Below are positions 5,607 to 5,689 of a stretch of DNA of 5,689 nucleotides, one piece after another. This DNA comes from Candidatus Cloacimonadota bacterium (lineage in GTDB: Bacteria > Cloacimonadota > Cloacimonadia > Cloacimonadales > TCS61). Every line of letters begins with the position of its first letter. Within the stretch, counting starts at the first letter, position 1. The position numbers were made by a program, and so were the translations under genes. The stretch lies in NCBI GenBank assembly GCA_016927675.1, contig JAFGMF010000145.1, positions 1 to 5,689 on the forward strand, given 5' to 3'. The notes under the pieces are model-generated. The model was not told where the DNA came from and did not search any database. It was given only the letters and a program-made list of their open reading frames with translations.

Positions 5607-5689
5607 TTATTTTCTCCCTATTCGCATGGACATCCATGATATATCGCCATCCAGAGCGCAATAGTTATCATTCTGTCTTCGTCGTCTAA

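Overview
The window is moderately AT-rich bacterial DNA with protein-coding genes only; I see no rRNA, tRNA, CRISPR array or insertion sequence. The best taxonomic clue is the gene at the left edge, a secreted nuclease ending in a PNPFNP-type C-terminal sorting domain. Such tails are typical of the FCB superphylum (Bacteroidetes, Cloacimonadota, Marinimicrobia and relatives). The AT-rich intergenic DNA with good Shine-Dalgarno sites would fit a Cloacimonadota-like genome, but that placement is inference.

Layout, left to right. (1) 1-702, plus strand: the C-terminal part of an endonuclease I family nuclease with a sorting domain. (2) 704-3462, minus strand: a likely co-directional operon, read right to left. 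It holds a PP-loop tRNA-thiolase-like protein with a Cys triad and an NFACT-R-like tail (3462-2479), a metallo-beta-lactamase-fold hydrolase (2467-1829), a stretch that looks coding but has no start and one in-frame stop (1815-1603, possible gene remnant), and an exported protein of unknown function (1549-704). The first and last of these meet the nuclease gene convergently, with one base between the two stop codons. (3) 3463-3933: a divergent intergenic region. It carries a short minus-strand frame that ends in a TGATG overlap with the thiolase start, an 11-bp imperfect stem-loop, and the upstream signals of the plus-strand operon. (4) 3934-5459, plus strand: a tightly coupled pair, a GNAT acetyltransferase and an alanine/ornithine-racemase-family PLP enzyme, overlapping by one base (TAGTG). 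(5) 5460-5689: no convincing gene, a weak AT-rich hairpin and some inverted repeats.

How the genes may work together. The racemase and acetyltransferase pair is the most coherent unit and suggests a small amino-acid modification module: racemisation of ornithine, alanine or another amino acid, plus N-acetylation of an amino compound. The thiolase and MBL hydrolase pair may be only a housekeeping operon. No clearly new defence or mobile system is visible. The items most worth a second look are the acetyltransferase-racemase pair, the Cys-triad thiolase architecture, and the two short or broken coding stretches that standard annotation would skip.
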